Assembly: GCA_964541895.1 (NCBI GenBank)
Contig: CAZISM010000008.1
Span: forward strand, 1 to 64,000
Direction of reading: 5' to 3'
From: CAZISM01 sp964541895
GTDB lineage: Bacteria; Zhuqueibacterota; Zhuqueibacteria; Residuimicrobiales; Residuimicrobiaceae
Length of the DNA stretch: 64,000 nucleotides
This document shows positions 16,401 to 25,477 of the stretch, in pieces (the first letter of the stretch is position 1; every line of letters begins with the position of its first letter). The position numbers were made by a program, and so were the translations under genes. The notes under the pieces are model-generated. The model was given only the letters and a program-made list of their open reading frames with translations. It had not been told where the DNA came from and made no database searches.

Positions 16401-17837
16401 ATGAAGTCGTTATCCAAACGCCTGATCGTGTTGCCGGCTTTGGTGATTGCCTCCCTGCTGTGGCAGGAATCGCCGGCCGCTATCACGGGCGATACTCTGA
16501 AAATTGTCAACAGCAGCGGCTGGCCGGGGATGGGTGGTTATTCCATCCCCATCAGATTGAAAAATGCAACAACCTTGCGGGCTTTACAGTTCCGTTTTCA
16601 ATGCAATCCGGACTCTTTGGTCATCACCGGTGTGAATACGACCGCTCGTACGGCCGGTTTTCAGGTTGATGCGGTGCAGATTCCCAAAGGGGCACGGGTC
16701 CTGTTAACCCCGACCAACGGCACGACGCCGTATCTGACGCCGGACTCGGCGGCTATCGTTAGCATCCAGGTATCGGTCAAAGCCAACACGCCGGGCGGCA
16801 CCAAAGCGACCTTGAGCATCGACTCGGTCGTGGCGGCCAACACCACCAATCAGGCCAAGGCGCTGGGAACCAGGTCCGGTTATTTCTGGTTCGGCACCAA
16901 AGGTGACGTCAAGTACGATGCCGCCATCAATCTGTTTGACGTTTTGCGGCTGATCGACATCGCCCTGAGCATTCAGCCGGCGGCGTCGCTCTATGAATTG
17001 TGGGCCGGCGATTTGAACATCGTCGACGGCGCCTATGTCGGTGATGGTCTGATCGACATCATTGATATCAGTCTCGCCCTGGACATGGTCGTGGCCGGTG
17101 TTGCCAGTCGCCAGCCAGTGGCGGAGCCGGCCAGTTACTCCGGCAGTTTGCGTCTGGATGTGCCTGCTTTGCCGCAGAGCTATATCGGAGAGCTGGACGT
17201 TCCGGTTTATTATCGGGCTTCTGCGCCTGTAAACGGCATCGAGCTCGTCCTTGACGCCACCGAGCAGGAGTTTCAGGTCGCGCCGCCGAAAAAGACGGCC
17301 TGGAGCAAGCACATGACCCTGCAGACGGCGGTGCGTGACGGCGAAATGCATATCATTTTATGCACGACCAACGGCCAGCCGTTGCCGGCCGGTGAAGGGG
17401 AGTTGCTTGCCCTGCCGGTCAATGTAGTTTCCGGTCTGAAAGAGAGCAGAACCATCGAGATCAAACAGGCCGTAGCCGGCTCGGCCAAAGCCGCGCCGCT
17501 GCAAACCATGTTTGGTCAGAGCCCCGTCCTGGAAAGCCAGGCGCCGGAATCGTTCAGCCTGAGCCAGAACTCGCCGAATCCATTCAATATGTCGACGACG
17601 CTGCGCTATGAAATTCCAAAATCTCAATCCGGATCTGTACCGGTGCGCGTCCTGGTGTACAACACCCAGGGGCAGCTGGTGCGAACCCTGGAAGAATCGG
17701 TGCGCGCCGCCGGCCGTTATACCATCACGTGGAACGGTCAGGATGATTTTGGCCGTTATGTGTCCTCTGGTGTCTATTTTTACAAACTCATCACCGGGGA
17801 TGTGGTGTTGACGAAAAAGATGGCGGTGATGAAGTAG
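16401..17837 (+). CDS. Secreted cohesin-like/dockerin-like protein with type A sorting domain
   Basis: 478 aa. GGGAGG lies before the ATG at 16401 (GTG at 16398 is possible). Signal peptide about 1-28. Residues 30-150 resemble a cohesin domain (TLKIVNSSGWPGMGGYSIPI, then an alternating beta pattern). Next comes a duplicated dockerin-like calcium-binding segment (KGDVKYDAAINLFDVLRLID; AGDLNIVDG ... GDGLIDIIDISLALD). A second cohesin-like beta region spans about 240-365. The C terminus has SFSLSQNSPNPFN and a FlgD-like domain (RYTITWNG, GVYFYKL) used in FCB bacteria for secretion or surface attachment. Cohesin-dockerin pairs normally hold extracellular assemblies together through calcium-dependent binding; partners here may be the next two genes. 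No catalytic domain is seen. Confidence 0.78.
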   Translation: MKSLSKRLIVLPALVIASLLWQESPAAITGDTLKIVNSSGWPGMGGYSIPIRLKNATTLRALQFRFQCNPDSLVITGVNTTARTAGFQVDAVQIPKGARVLLTPTNGTTPYLTPDSAAIVSIQVSVKANTPGGTKATLSIDSVVAANTTNQAKALGTRSGYFWFGTKGDVKYDAAINLFDVLRLIDIALSIQPAASLYELWAGDLNIVDGAYVGDGLIDIIDISLALDMVVAGVASRQPVAEPASYSGSLRLDVPALPQSYIGELDVPVYYRASAPVNGIELVLDATEQEFQVAPPKKTAWSKHMTLQTAVRDGEMHIILCTTNGQPLPAGEGELLALPVNVVSGLKESRTIEIKQAVAGSAKAAPLQTMFGQSPVLESQAPESFSLSQNSPNPFNMSTTLRYEIPKSQSGSVPVRVLVYNTQGQLVRTLEESVRAAGRYTITWNGQDDFGRYVSSGVYFYKLITGDVVLTKKMAVMK

Positions 17838-17872
17838 CCGCTTCCATCAGGACTTTAGCGTGGAGAATAAAC

Positions 17873-19663
17873 ATGCGATACAAAACAGTTTACTTACTGT
17901 TGCTGATCATCATCGTCGGACTGCATTCCGGTCTCTGGGCGCAGACGGTCGATGATTTCAACCGGTCCACCTTGGGCAGCAACTGGACCGCTGATCCCGA
18001 GTATGTGATCGCCAGCAACACGCTTGACAATAATGCGACCACGGCCACGTGGAACTATCTGGCGGTGTTTAACGCGGTGGTGAATCCGATCGAAGTGTCG
18101 TTCAAGTGGGCGGCAGCGCCGCTGTGCGATACGGAAGGCGCCAACTCGGGCGGCATTGTCATTTATCTCGATAGCCCATCGGTGTCGGCGAACGGCTATT
18201 TTATTTTGCGACGTTATTCGGCGCTGGATCTGCTTCCCATCGTGAGCGGAGTCATCGATCGTGCGACGACGATACATTCTGTCACACCGACCCAGCCCAA
18301 TCCCGCGGCCGGGACGACCATCAAGGTCGTAGCCTCGACCGATGCCAGCGGACACCATTTCGATTTTTATGTCAATGGCACCTTTGACGGCCGTTTGAAC
18401 GATACCGCCAAGCGCTATGGCAACGGCACCTCGCTCTATGCCGGCGTCGGGCTCTATGGCAATCGCACCAACAACATCGATGATTTTACGGTCAAAACCT
18501 CGACCACCTCCTCGATCGTGGTTACTGCTCCCAACGGTGGTGAAACCTGGTATGCCAATTCGCATCGCAACATTACCTGGACCTCCACCGGCTTTACCGG
18601 GCCGGTAAAGCTCGAATTGTCGACCGACAGTGGCGCAACCTGGTCGCAGACCATCGTGGCTTCCACCGACAACACCGGCACCTATGACTGGACCGTGCCG
18701 GCGTTGGCCACCATGCCGGCCACCGGCTGCCGTATTCGGGTTTCCAATGCCGGCGGCGGCACGCCGCTGGATATCAGCAACAGCAATTTTTCCATTGCCG
18801 CGCCGCAGGTTCCGAAAGTACTGAAACCCAACGGCAGTGAACTCTGGATCGCCAACACGAGCCAACAGATCACCTGGCAGGGCTTCGCCTCCAGCAACGT
18901 CCGTATCCGCTATCGCATCAAGGACACCGATCTGTGGTCGGACATCACCACCAGCACGCCCAACGACGGCCTGTACGAATGGACCGTACCGGCGCAATTT
19001 ACCGAAACGGCTAAAATCAGGATCAGCGATCCGGCCGAGGTGACGGAATCGGATGAAAGTGACAATTATTTCATCATCACCGCCCTGGCCAAGCTCTCTG
19101 TTCCCGACGCCAGCGGTGAGCCTGGTACGACCGGCAACGTCGTCTACCTGTGGATGAGCAATCAAACCAATATCCGCGGCGTCTTTTTCGATCTGGAGGA
19201 CAGCCTCAATGTCATGACCGGCGAACGGGTGATCTCTACCGGTCGCGCCAGCGGCTTTACGGTCAGCTACCGGGAAACCGGCAGCGTGGTGCGCGTGGCT
19301 ATGGTGCACATGTCCGGTCAGGTCATACCGTCCGGCAACGGCGCCATTGCGCAGATTAATTATCTCACGGCCGGCGGCGCGGTCATCGGCTCGCACGCCA
19401 AACTAAAGCTGCAGAACGTGACCATCAGCGACGCCAACGGCAATCTGGTGTCACCGCAGTTGGTGGACGGCAAATTTTATTTTATGGAACTGGGCAACCT
19501 CGATGGGCTTGCCAGCGTCGATCCCGCTGATCTCGATATCGCTCGCGATCTGTTGTTAAAGGTCAGGCCGCCCACGGGCTATGAATTGCTGGCCGGCGAT
19601 GTGGATCATGACCGGGATATTGATCTGTTTGATTTTCTCCGCATTTTTGATATGATATACTGA
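17873..19663 (+). CDS. Large secreted multidomain protein: LamG-like, two KNH-like repeats, cohesin-like, dockerin-like
   Basis: 596 aa with signal peptide (to about residue 24). Residues 25-205 form a concanavalin/LamG-like sandwich (DDFNRSTLGSNWT ... NIDDFTV). Two Kre9/KNH-like repeats follow: VTAPNGGETWYANSHRNITW and VLKPNGSELWIANTSQQITW, each closing with YDWTVPA or YEWTVPA. A cohesin-like region (about 405-530) and a dockerin-like duplicated motif (NLDGLASVDPADLDIARDLL; AGDVDHDRDIDLFDFLRIFD) end the protein. Unlike both neighbours, it has no YPNPF/FlgD-like sorting domain, so its attachment may depend on dockerin-cohesin contact. It is 35 bp downstream of the preceding gene and should share a transcript. 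No enzyme motif is visible. Confidence 0.75.
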   Translation: MRYKTVYLLLLIIIVGLHSGLWAQTVDDFNRSTLGSNWTADPEYVIASNTLDNNATTATWNYLAVFNAVVNPIEVSFKWAAAPLCDTEGANSGGIVIYLDSPSVSANGYFILRRYSALDLLPIVSGVIDRATTIHSVTPTQPNPAAGTTIKVVASTDASGHHFDFYVNGTFDGRLNDTAKRYGNGTSLYAGVGLYGNRTNNIDDFTVKTSTTSSIVVTAPNGGETWYANSHRNITWTSTGFTGPVKLELSTDSGATWSQTIVASTDNTGTYDWTVPALATMPATGCRIRVSNAGGGTPLDISNSNFSIAAPQVPKVLKPNGSELWIANTSQQITWQGFASSNVRIRYRIKDTDLWSDITTSTPNDGLYEWTVPAQFTETAKIRISDPAEVTESDESDNYFIITALAKLSVPDASGEPGTTGNVVYLWMSNQTNIRGVFFDLEDSLNVMTGERVISTGRASGFTVSYRETGSVVRVAMVHMSGQVIPSGNGAIAQINYLTAGGAVIGSHAKLKLQNVTISDANGNLVSPQLVDGKFYFMELGNLDGLASVDPADLDIARDLLLKVRPPTGYELLAGDVDHDRDIDLFDFLRIFDMIY

Positions 19664-19670
19664 TCGTTGT

Positions 19671-19762
19671 GAATCCCGGTTTTTAGCGACGCGAGGCAAT
19701 TGGGCAAAGGTGCAACCGGGTGTCGGGTCGTTCATTTCAGCAGCGACTAAAAACCGGGATTC
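19671..19762. repeat. Perfect 16-bp inverted repeat enclosing 60 nt
   Basis: Arms at 19671-19686 (GAATCCCGGTTTTTAG) and 19747-19762 (CTAAAAACCGGGATTC) are exact complements. They fill the space between two secreted-protein genes and end 27 bp before the next start codon. As RNA this would make a long 5'-leader stem with a GC-rich 60-nt loop; as DNA it could be a small intergenic repeat element. I saw no second copy in the window. Confidence 0.8.
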
Positions 19763-19789
19763 CGCATTTTGTGGAAGGGAAAGGGATTT

Positions 19790-20563
19790 ATGAAGAAATG
19801 GTTAATCATATTTCTGGTCGCATCGGCTCTGAGCGTGAGCAGGGCGGAATCGGTGCTGACCATGAGTGGCGGCAGCGGCGTGCCCGGGAGTCGGGACAAC
19901 ATTATCTCCGTTTCGTTGACCAACCAGGAGCCGGTCAAAGGCATGCAGTTGTGGGTCGCCGATATTCCCAACGCCTTAAAGCCGGATTCGGTCTGGCTGA
20001 CGAACCGCTGCAGCGGTTTTGATGTCTTTTATAACGACGTCGACGGGCTGCTGAACATCATCATTGTATCCACCAATCAGTTTCTCAGCCCGGATACCGG
20101 TGTGGTTCTCAAGATCAGCTATTCAGTCGTTACGGAGCAGAACGCAGCCAATCAGCTCGAGCTGCAGTTTGCCAAGCCGCCCAAGCTGGTCGGCCAGAAC
20201 TATGTGGTGCTGCCGGTACAGGCCATGAACAGCCAGTTTACCATTACCAGTGCGGCAGCGGTGGAGCAGACCACGAGCCAACCCGGCTCTTTTTCGCTTG
20301 GACAGAACTATCCAAATCCGTTCAATCCGACTACGCAGATCCCCTTTGAGATTGCAGCAGCCGGCTCGGTGCAACTGATCATTTATGACGTGCTGGGCCG
20401 CAGCGTGCGCACCCTGGTGCAGGGGCACTACACAGCCGGCGCTTACCGGATTACCTGGGACGGGCGTGACGACTCTGGAGAAGCGGTGGCGGGAGGCTTG
20501 TATCTGTGCCGGCTGGTCAGCAACGGCAGCAGTCAAACCAAACAGATGGTTTATATGAAATAA
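19790..20563 (+). CDS. Secreted cohesin-like protein with type A sorting domain
   Basis: 257 aa, signal peptide MKKWLIIFLVASALSVSRA. The start at 19790 follows a GGAAGGGAAAGGG purine tract. Residues 25-150 look cohesin-like (SGVPGSRDNIISVSLTNQEP, VKGMQLWVADIP, SPDTGVVLKISYSV). The C-terminal 85 residues are a textbook FCB sorting domain: SFSLGQNYPNPFNPTTQIPF, IYDVLGRSVRTL, AYRITWDGRDDSG and GGLYLCRLV. A minimal cohesin plus anchor would be a natural surface receptor for the dockerin-like ends of the two upstream proteins; that is inference. Third gene of the cluster, closed by a strong terminator. Confidence 0.8.
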   Translation: MKKWLIIFLVASALSVSRAESVLTMSGGSGVPGSRDNIISVSLTNQEPVKGMQLWVADIPNALKPDSVWLTNRCSGFDVFYNDVDGLLNIIIVSTNQFLSPDTGVVLKISYSVVTEQNAANQLELQFAKPPKLVGQNYVVLPVQAMNSQFTITSAAAVEQTTSQPGSFSLGQNYPNPFNPTTQIPFEIAAAGSVQLIIYDVLGRSVRTLVQGHYTAGAYRITWDGRDDSGEAVAGGLYLCRLVSNGSSQTKQMVYMK

Positions 20564-20589
20564 GCTGTGTTTTACATAGCGTTAAAATA

Positions 20590-20621
20590 GAAAACCCTCG
20601 GCGGAGATACCGAGGGTTTTC
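20590..20621. terminator. Bidirectional Rho-independent terminator
   Basis: A 12-bp stem (20590-20601 with 20610-20621) with GC core CCCTCGG/CCGAGGG and A/T flanks on both sides. It stops the secreted-protein cluster and can also stop the minus-strand M48-directed transcripts. The rest of 20564-20799 shows no gene. Confidence 0.9.
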
Positions 20622-20799
20622 CATTTGGCATCAGTTAGGAGGAGGAGAGAGGGAAACTTGAACTAAAATAGATCAGTTGATTCGTTTTCGATCACTTTGC
20701 AGCTTTTTTTCGAGCTTGACTTCCATTCTATTATTATATTATGCAAAAAGCGGGCCACAATTTTTTTACACCGTTTCGTGTCTCCCTTGTTCTAAAGAT

Positions 20800-21609
20800 T
20801 TAACGCGGGATGCGCTGCAGTTGTTCCTGAATGGTTTTAAAAGATTCGACATCAGCACGAAGGCCGGCGTGGGGTGGTGCGTCAACCAGTTCCTGGCGCA
20901 GTCTGTTGAGACGGGTCAGTCCCGTAGGGTGGGTGAGTCGGTACTTTTCCACCAGTGCCGGTTTTTCTTTCTCAGCCAGGCGGATGTTCTGGATCAGGGT
21001 GGCGAGGCCGTTGGGGTCGTAATTTGCCTTCCATAGATATTTTACCGCCTGCGCATCAGCGGCATATTCTGCTTCTTCCGGATAATCAAGGATAGTGGAG
21101 CTGGTGTAGAGGTTGTTCAGCACCTGTACCGCCAGTTGTGGATTCTGCCCGATAACCGATTGGGCCGCCAGAGCATAGGAGTATTTTACCGCCAGGCGGT
21201 TGACGCCGTCACGACGGGCGATGTGGGCGATTTCGTGGGCAATGGCCGCTACCACCTCTGTACCGTTTCCGGCCAGTTCGATCAGGCCGCGGCAGATATA
21301 GATTTCGCCCCCGGGCAACGAAAAGTGGTTGATATCGGCTTCGTTAAGAATAAAGACCGTATAGGAGATGCCGCTCCAGTCCGAGATGTCACCGATCTCT
21401 TTGGCCAGACGATTAAAGAACTGGCTGATCTCCTGATTGCGCACGACCCGGAGCTGTTTGGGCGTTTGGATGACCACCTCGCGTCCCAGAGCCAGCTCCT
21501 CGTCCAGGGTGACAAAATTCAAGGTGCCGACCTGGCGCGAACCGGTGCAGGCGGCCAGGAGCAGGAGGGGCACTGTCAGCGGAAGCAGGATGTTTCTCAT
21601 GGTTGTCAT
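20800..21609 (-). CDS. M48 family metalloprotease lipoprotein
   Basis: 269 aa. The lipobox LLAAC places lipidated Cys21 after the signal segment, so the protein is periplasmic and membrane-anchored, like BepA/LoiP-type M48 proteases that help outer-membrane quality control. His125-Glu-x2-His129 (HEIAH) and Glu181 in EEAEYAAD make the zinc site. LPGGEIYICRGLI is conserved in the family. The ATG at 21609 overlaps the ligA stop (ATGA), indicating translational coupling; an in-frame ATG at 21600 is an alternative start. Substrates are unknown. Confidence 0.92.
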   Translation of the reverse strand: MTTMRNILLPLTVPLLLLAACTGSRQVGTLNFVTLDEELALGREVVIQTPKQLRVVRNQEISQFFNRLAKEIGDISDWSGISYTVFILNEADINHFSLPGGEIYICRGLIELAGNGTEVVAAIAHEIAHIARRDGVNRLAVKYSYALAAQSVIGQNPQLAVQVLNNLYTSSTILDYPEEAEYAADAQAVKYLWKANYDPNGLATLIQNIRLAEKEKPALVEKYRLTHPTGLTRLNRLRQELVDAPPHAGLRADVESFKTIQEQLQRIPR

Positions 21610-23594
21610 GCAATGATGCTCTTAAATTCTTGTTCACTGATAATGGGAACGCCCAGCGTTCTTGCCTTGTCCAGTTTGGAGCCGGCCGCTTCGCCGGCCA
21701 CGACATAATCGGTGCGAGCGCTGACCGAAGAGGTGGCACGACCACCCAGGCGCACTACCAGGGCTTCCGCCTCATCCCTCGTCATGGTGGTGAGCGTGCC
21801 GGTAAAGACGAACGTTTTCCCCGCCAATCGGGTGCCGGCTGGAGTTGCGCTCTGTTTCAGCACCACACCGCCCTTTTGCAGCCGCTTGAGCAGCTGCCTG
21901 TTCTCCGGGCTGGAAAAGAACTCGCTCACACTGGCCGCCACCTGCGGTCCGATGTCGTGCACGTTCAAAAGCTGTTCTGTTGTGGCAGCGGCCAGCTCTT
22001 CCAGGCTGCCAAAGGCTTGCACCAGAATCCGGCTGATATGCTCGCCGACAAAACGAATCCCCAGCGCAAACAGCACCTTGTCCAGAGAACGATGCCGGCT
22101 GTCATCAATGGCTTTGATGATGTTGGCAGCCGACTTGGCGGCCATGCGTTCCAGCGCGGCCAGCTCTTCCTGTTTCAGGAAATAGAGGTCAGCCACATTG
22201 CGGATAAGCTCTTTTTCTACCAGTTGATCGATCAGTTTTTCGCCGAGGCCGTCGATATCCATGGCGTGCTTGCCGGCAAAGTGGTGGATACGCTCTTTGA
22301 TTTGTGCAGGGCAGGAGAGATTGATGCACCTTCTTGCTGCTTCTCCGTCCGGCCGCACCGTGTGGCTGCCGCACACCGGGCACTGTTCAGGAAGGGTAAA
22401 CTGTTTTTCCTCGCCTGTTCGCCGGGAGGTGATGGGTTTGACCACTTCGGGGATAACGTCTCCCGCCCTCTGGATCAGCACCCAGTCGCCGATGCGAATA
22501 TCCTTGCGATCGATTTCGTCCTGGTTGTGCAAGGTGGCGCGGCTTACTTCAACGCCGCCGATTTTTACCGGTGTCATGATGGCCACCGGGGTGAGCGCGC
22601 CGGTACGGCCCACCTGGACAACGATGTCGCGGATCTGCGTGGTTTCCTGTCGGGCCGGAAACTTGAAGGCGATGGCCCAGCGCGGGCTCCTGGTTTTGGC
22701 GCCCAGTCGATCCTGGTCCGCCAGGCGGTTGACTTTGACGACGATGCCGTCGATTTCGTAGGGCAGAGTCTCCCGGCGTTCGCTCATGTCGCGGTGATAG
22801 TCCAGGACCTCCTGCGCGCCGCGGCAGACGCGAATCAGAGGATTGACCTTGAGCCCCAGTTTCTTGAACGCCTGCAGCATGGCAAAATGGGAGGTAAACT
22901 CGAAGCCGCTGCTCTGGCCGATGCCATAGCAGTACATATCCAGCGGCCGACCGGCGGTCATTTGCGGATCGAGTTGGCGCAACGAGCCGGCCGCGGCGTT
23001 GCGCGGATTGGCAAACAGCGGCTCGTCGTCGGCCTGGCGCTCCTGGTTGATTTTGCGAAACGCACTGATCCCCAGGATCACCTCGCCGCGGACTTGCAGT
23101 CTGGCAACCGGCTCGAACAGCCGCAGCGGTACAGCTTTGATCGTTTTCAGATTCTGCGTCACATTTTCACCCACATGGCCGTCGCCGCGGGTGGAGCCGA
23201 CGACCAGCGAACCGTTTTCATAGACCAGCTCCACAGCCAGGCCGTCCAGCTTGGGCTCGCAGATATATTCCACCTCTTCCAGTTCGAGAAGGCGGCGCGT
23301 GCGTTCATCAAAGTCAAGAAACTCTTGCTCTGTCAACGCGTTATCCAGGCTGAGCATGGCCATGGTATGCGGGACGGGTTCAAAGGCATCGGCCGCGGTG
23401 CCGCCCACGCGCTGGGTGGGGGAGTCGGCGGTGATGAATTGGGGATGTGCTTTTTCCAGCGCCTGCAATTCACGCAGCAGCCGGTCGTATTCCGCGTCCG
23501 AAATTTCAGGATCATCCAGCACGTAATAGCGATGGTTATGGTAGGCGATGCGATCGCGCAGGCTTTGCAGGGTTTGCTGTATATCTGACGACAT
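21606..23594 (-). CDS. ligA: NAD-dependent DNA ligase LigA
   Basis: 662 aa, standard length. It seals nicks with NAD+ in replication and repair. Lys115 in CEPKLDG is the adenylation lysine. A Cys4 zinc finger follows the OB fold (CPVCG ... RRCINLSCPAQ), then HhH repeats and a C-terminal BRCT domain (AGKTFVFTGTL to the end). All domains are complete. It lies between proline dehydrogenase upstream (16 bp) and the M48 lipoprotein downstream (4-bp overlap), a cluster without an obvious shared job. Confidence 0.97.
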   Translation of the reverse strand: MSSDIQQTLQSLRDRIAYHNHRYYVLDDPEISDAEYDRLLRELQALEKAHPQFITADSPTQRVGGTAADAFEPVPHTMAMLSLDNALTEQEFLDFDERTRRLLELEEVEYICEPKLDGLAVELVYENGSLVVGSTRGDGHVGENVTQNLKTIKAVPLRLFEPVARLQVRGEVILGISAFRKINQERQADDEPLFANPRNAAAGSLRQLDPQMTAGRPLDMYCYGIGQSSGFEFTSHFAMLQAFKKLGLKVNPLIRVCRGAQEVLDYHRDMSERRETLPYEIDGIVVKVNRLADQDRLGAKTRSPRWAIAFKFPARQETTQIRDIVVQVGRTGALTPVAIMTPVKIGGVEVSRATLHNQDEIDRKDIRIGDWVLIQRAGDVIPEVVKPITSRRTGEEKQFTLPEQCPVCGSHTVRPDGEAARRCINLSCPAQIKERIHHFAGKHAMDIDGLGEKLIDQLVEKELIRNVADLYFLKQEELAALERMAAKSAANIIKAIDDSRHRSLDKVLFALGIRFVGEHISRILVQAFGSLEELAAATTEQLLNVHDIGPQVAASVSEFFSSPENRQLLKRLQKGGVVLKQSATPAGTRLAGKTFVFTGTLTTMTRDEAEALVVRLGGRATSSVSARTDYVVAGEAAGSKLDKARTLGVPIISEQEFKSIIA

Positions 23595-23610
23595 CAGGCT
23601 TTCCGTAATG

Positions 23611-24510
23611 CTATTTTATGCCGAACATGGCTTTAAGAACATAGAGAGCGATCTGCGGATTTTCCTTGAGACGGCGCACGCAATAGGCATACCAGCGGCG
23701 GCCGAACGGTACATAGACGCGCAGCTTGTGCCCGGCGGCGACGATGATATCGCGCAACTCTTCATCCACACCGAGGAGCATCTGAAATTCGTACTGATCC
23801 GGTTTGAGGCTGAGGCGGTGGATGATGCTCAATCCCTGCCAGACCAATTTTTCGTCGTGCGTGGCAATGCCGACGTAACTGCCGGCCTGGAGAGCGGTTT
23901 CCAGCAGCAGACCAAAGTTATCGTTGACGGTGCGCGGGTCCTGGTAGGCTTGCCGGCGCGGTTCGATGTAAATGCCTTTGCAAATGCGAAAATTGACCTT
24001 GTTGGCGGCCAGTCCCTTCAGATCCGCCAGTGTGCGCCGCAAATAGGCCTGCAGCACGATGCCGGTTTTGGGGAATTCGGCATGCAGGCGCAAAAAGAGC
24101 GCGATGGTGGCGGAGGTGACGCTGGAATCCTCCATATCCACGCGGACGAATATCGAATAGGCGTTGGCCTTTTCAACGATTTTACGCACATTCTGATAAC
24201 AGAGTTCCGGGCTGATAAGCAAACCCAGCTGGGTCAACTTGATGGAGATGTTGCAGTCCAGTCCCTGTTCGCGGATGGCGTCCAGCACCTTGTGATAATC
24301 GGCGACCGCCTCATCGCACAAAGCGGAATCGAGTGTGCTCTCACCGAGCACATCCATGGTGGCGCACATGCCGGCTTTGTTGAGCTTTTTGACCACGTCG
24401 ATGGCTTGCTGGAGATTGGCGCCGGCTACATAGGGTTTGGAGACCAGGCCGACGATGGATTTGGGGATAAGCGGAAGAAAGGTGATGACCAGACGGTTGA
24501 ACAGTTTCAT
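23611..24510 (-). CDS. Proline dehydrogenase (monofunctional PRODH)
   Basis: 299 aa FAD-binding TIM barrel that oxidises proline to pyrroline-5-carboxylate and passes electrons to quinone. Visible motifs: ATMDVLGEST, ISIKLTQLGLL, VRVDMEDSS, VLQAYLRRT, FRICKGIY and the C-terminal VPFGRRWYAYCVRRL, which contains the substrate-binding Arg residues. The ATG at 24510 has AGGGA 6 nt upstream; a TTG two codons earlier is possible. No PutA-type aldehyde dehydrogenase domain is fused, so P5C dehydrogenase must be encoded elsewhere. Size and motifs agree with the short bacterial enzymes of the Thermus/Deinococcus type. Confidence 0.9.
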   Translation of the reverse strand: MKLFNRLVITFLPLIPKSIVGLVSKPYVAGANLQQAIDVVKKLNKAGMCATMDVLGESTLDSALCDEAVADYHKVLDAIREQGLDCNISIKLTQLGLLISPELCYQNVRKIVEKANAYSIFVRVDMEDSSVTSATIALFLRLHAEFPKTGIVLQAYLRRTLADLKGLAANKVNFRICKGIYIEPRRQAYQDPRTVNDNFGLLLETALQAGSYVGIATHDEKLVWQGLSIIHRLSLKPDQYEFQMLLGVDEELRDIIVAAGHKLRVYVPFGRRWYAYCVRRLKENPQIALYVLKAMFGIK

Positions 24511-24624
24511 AGGCAATCCCTTCTAGTTTGCCCTCATGACGGCGAAAATGGCGCATCATGATAACGGTTTTTACCACCAATGTCAAGCACAAACTCGATA
24601 AACCCCGGCCTGAAAAACATTTTC

Positions 24625-24653
24625 TTGATTTTGTATTGACAAAGGATTATATT
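24625..24653 (+). promoter_or_regulatory. Sigma-70-like promoter for the parAB operon
   Basis: TTGATT at 24625-24630 and TATATT at 24648-24653 with a 17-nt spacer, about 35 bp before the parA ATG. A TTGACA at 24636-24641 lies within the spacer but has no matching -10. The region is divergent from proline dehydrogenase. Confidence 0.55.
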
Positions 24654-24688
24654 AATCTTCATTGTTATGACAAGGAGGACGCCCCTGG

Positions 24689-25477
24689 ATGGGGAAGGTT
24701 ATCGCGATTGCAAATCAAAAAGGCGGAGTGGGTAAAACCACGACTTCTGTCAATTTGGCAGCCTGTCTGGCGGTCGCCGAATATCCGACGTTGTTGATCG
24801 ATATGGATCCTCAAGCCAACAGCACCAGCGGATTGGGCTTTAACCAGAAAGAGATGAAAAAAACCATCTATGACGTCCTCATTAACGAAGAACCAATCAA
24901 CTCGATTGCCATAGAGACCGCTTTAAAGTATCTGCACCTGGCACCCTCGTCCATCAATCTGGTGGGGGCTGAAGTGGAACTGGTTTCCCTGATTTCACGG
25001 GAGCACCGCCTGATCCGTAAAATCAACGAGATCAGAAACCAGTACCGTTTCATTCTGATTGACTGTCCGCCTTCATTGGGTTTGTTGACCATCAATGCGC
25101 TCACCAGCGCCGATTCGGTTCTTATACCCATACAGTGCGAATATTATGCCCTGGAAGGCTTGGGACAGCTGCTCAACACCATTCGTCTGGTGCAGAAGCA
25201 TTTGAATGAAAAGTTGCTTATTGAGGGCGTACTGTTGACCATGTACGATGCCCGCTTGAACCTCTCCCGGCAAGTGGCGGAAGACGTACGTCGTTATTTT
25301 GAAGGCAAGGTGTTTGACACGGTGGTGACGCGCAACGTACGCCTGAGCGAGGCTCCCAGTTTTGGCAAGCCGATCATTCTGTACGATGCGGTATCGTCCG
25401 GTAGTGAAAATTATATGAGTTTGGCTGAGGAAATCATCAAGAATGGCGAACAAGAAAGCTCTGGGGAGAGGTCTTAG
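24689..25477 (+). CDS. parA: Chromosome partitioning ATPase ParA/Soj
   Basis: 262 aa. The deviant Walker A motif KGGVGKTTT (signature Lys11, Lys16) and DMDPQANSTSG mark the ParA/Soj group. It dimerises with ATP on DNA and is stimulated by ParB to segregate origins. DCPPSLGLLTINAL (Walker B region) and the C-terminal Arg-rich RNVRLSEAPSFGKP segment are standard. The AGGAGG ribosome site is 10 nt upstream of the ATG. It overlaps parB by 35 bp, so the pair is coupled. First gene of the long co-directional run to atpC. Confidence 0.97.
   Translation: MGKVIAIANQKGGVGKTTTSVNLAACLAVAEYPTLLIDMDPQANSTSGLGFNQKEMKKTIYDVLINEEPINSIAIETALKYLHLAPSSINLVGAEVELVSLISREHRLIRKINEIRNQYRFILIDCPPSLGLLTINALTSADSVLIPIQCEYYALEGLGQLLNTIRLVQKHLNEKLLIEGVLLTMYDARLNLSRQVAEDVRRYFEGKVFDTVVTRNVRLSEAPSFGKPIILYDAVSSGSENYMSLAEEIIKNGEQESSGERS

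Noticed and set aside
21603..23588. A 661-codon plus-strand open frame opposite ligA
   Set aside because: Same codon-bias shadow effect; ligA on the minus strand is complete and conserved.
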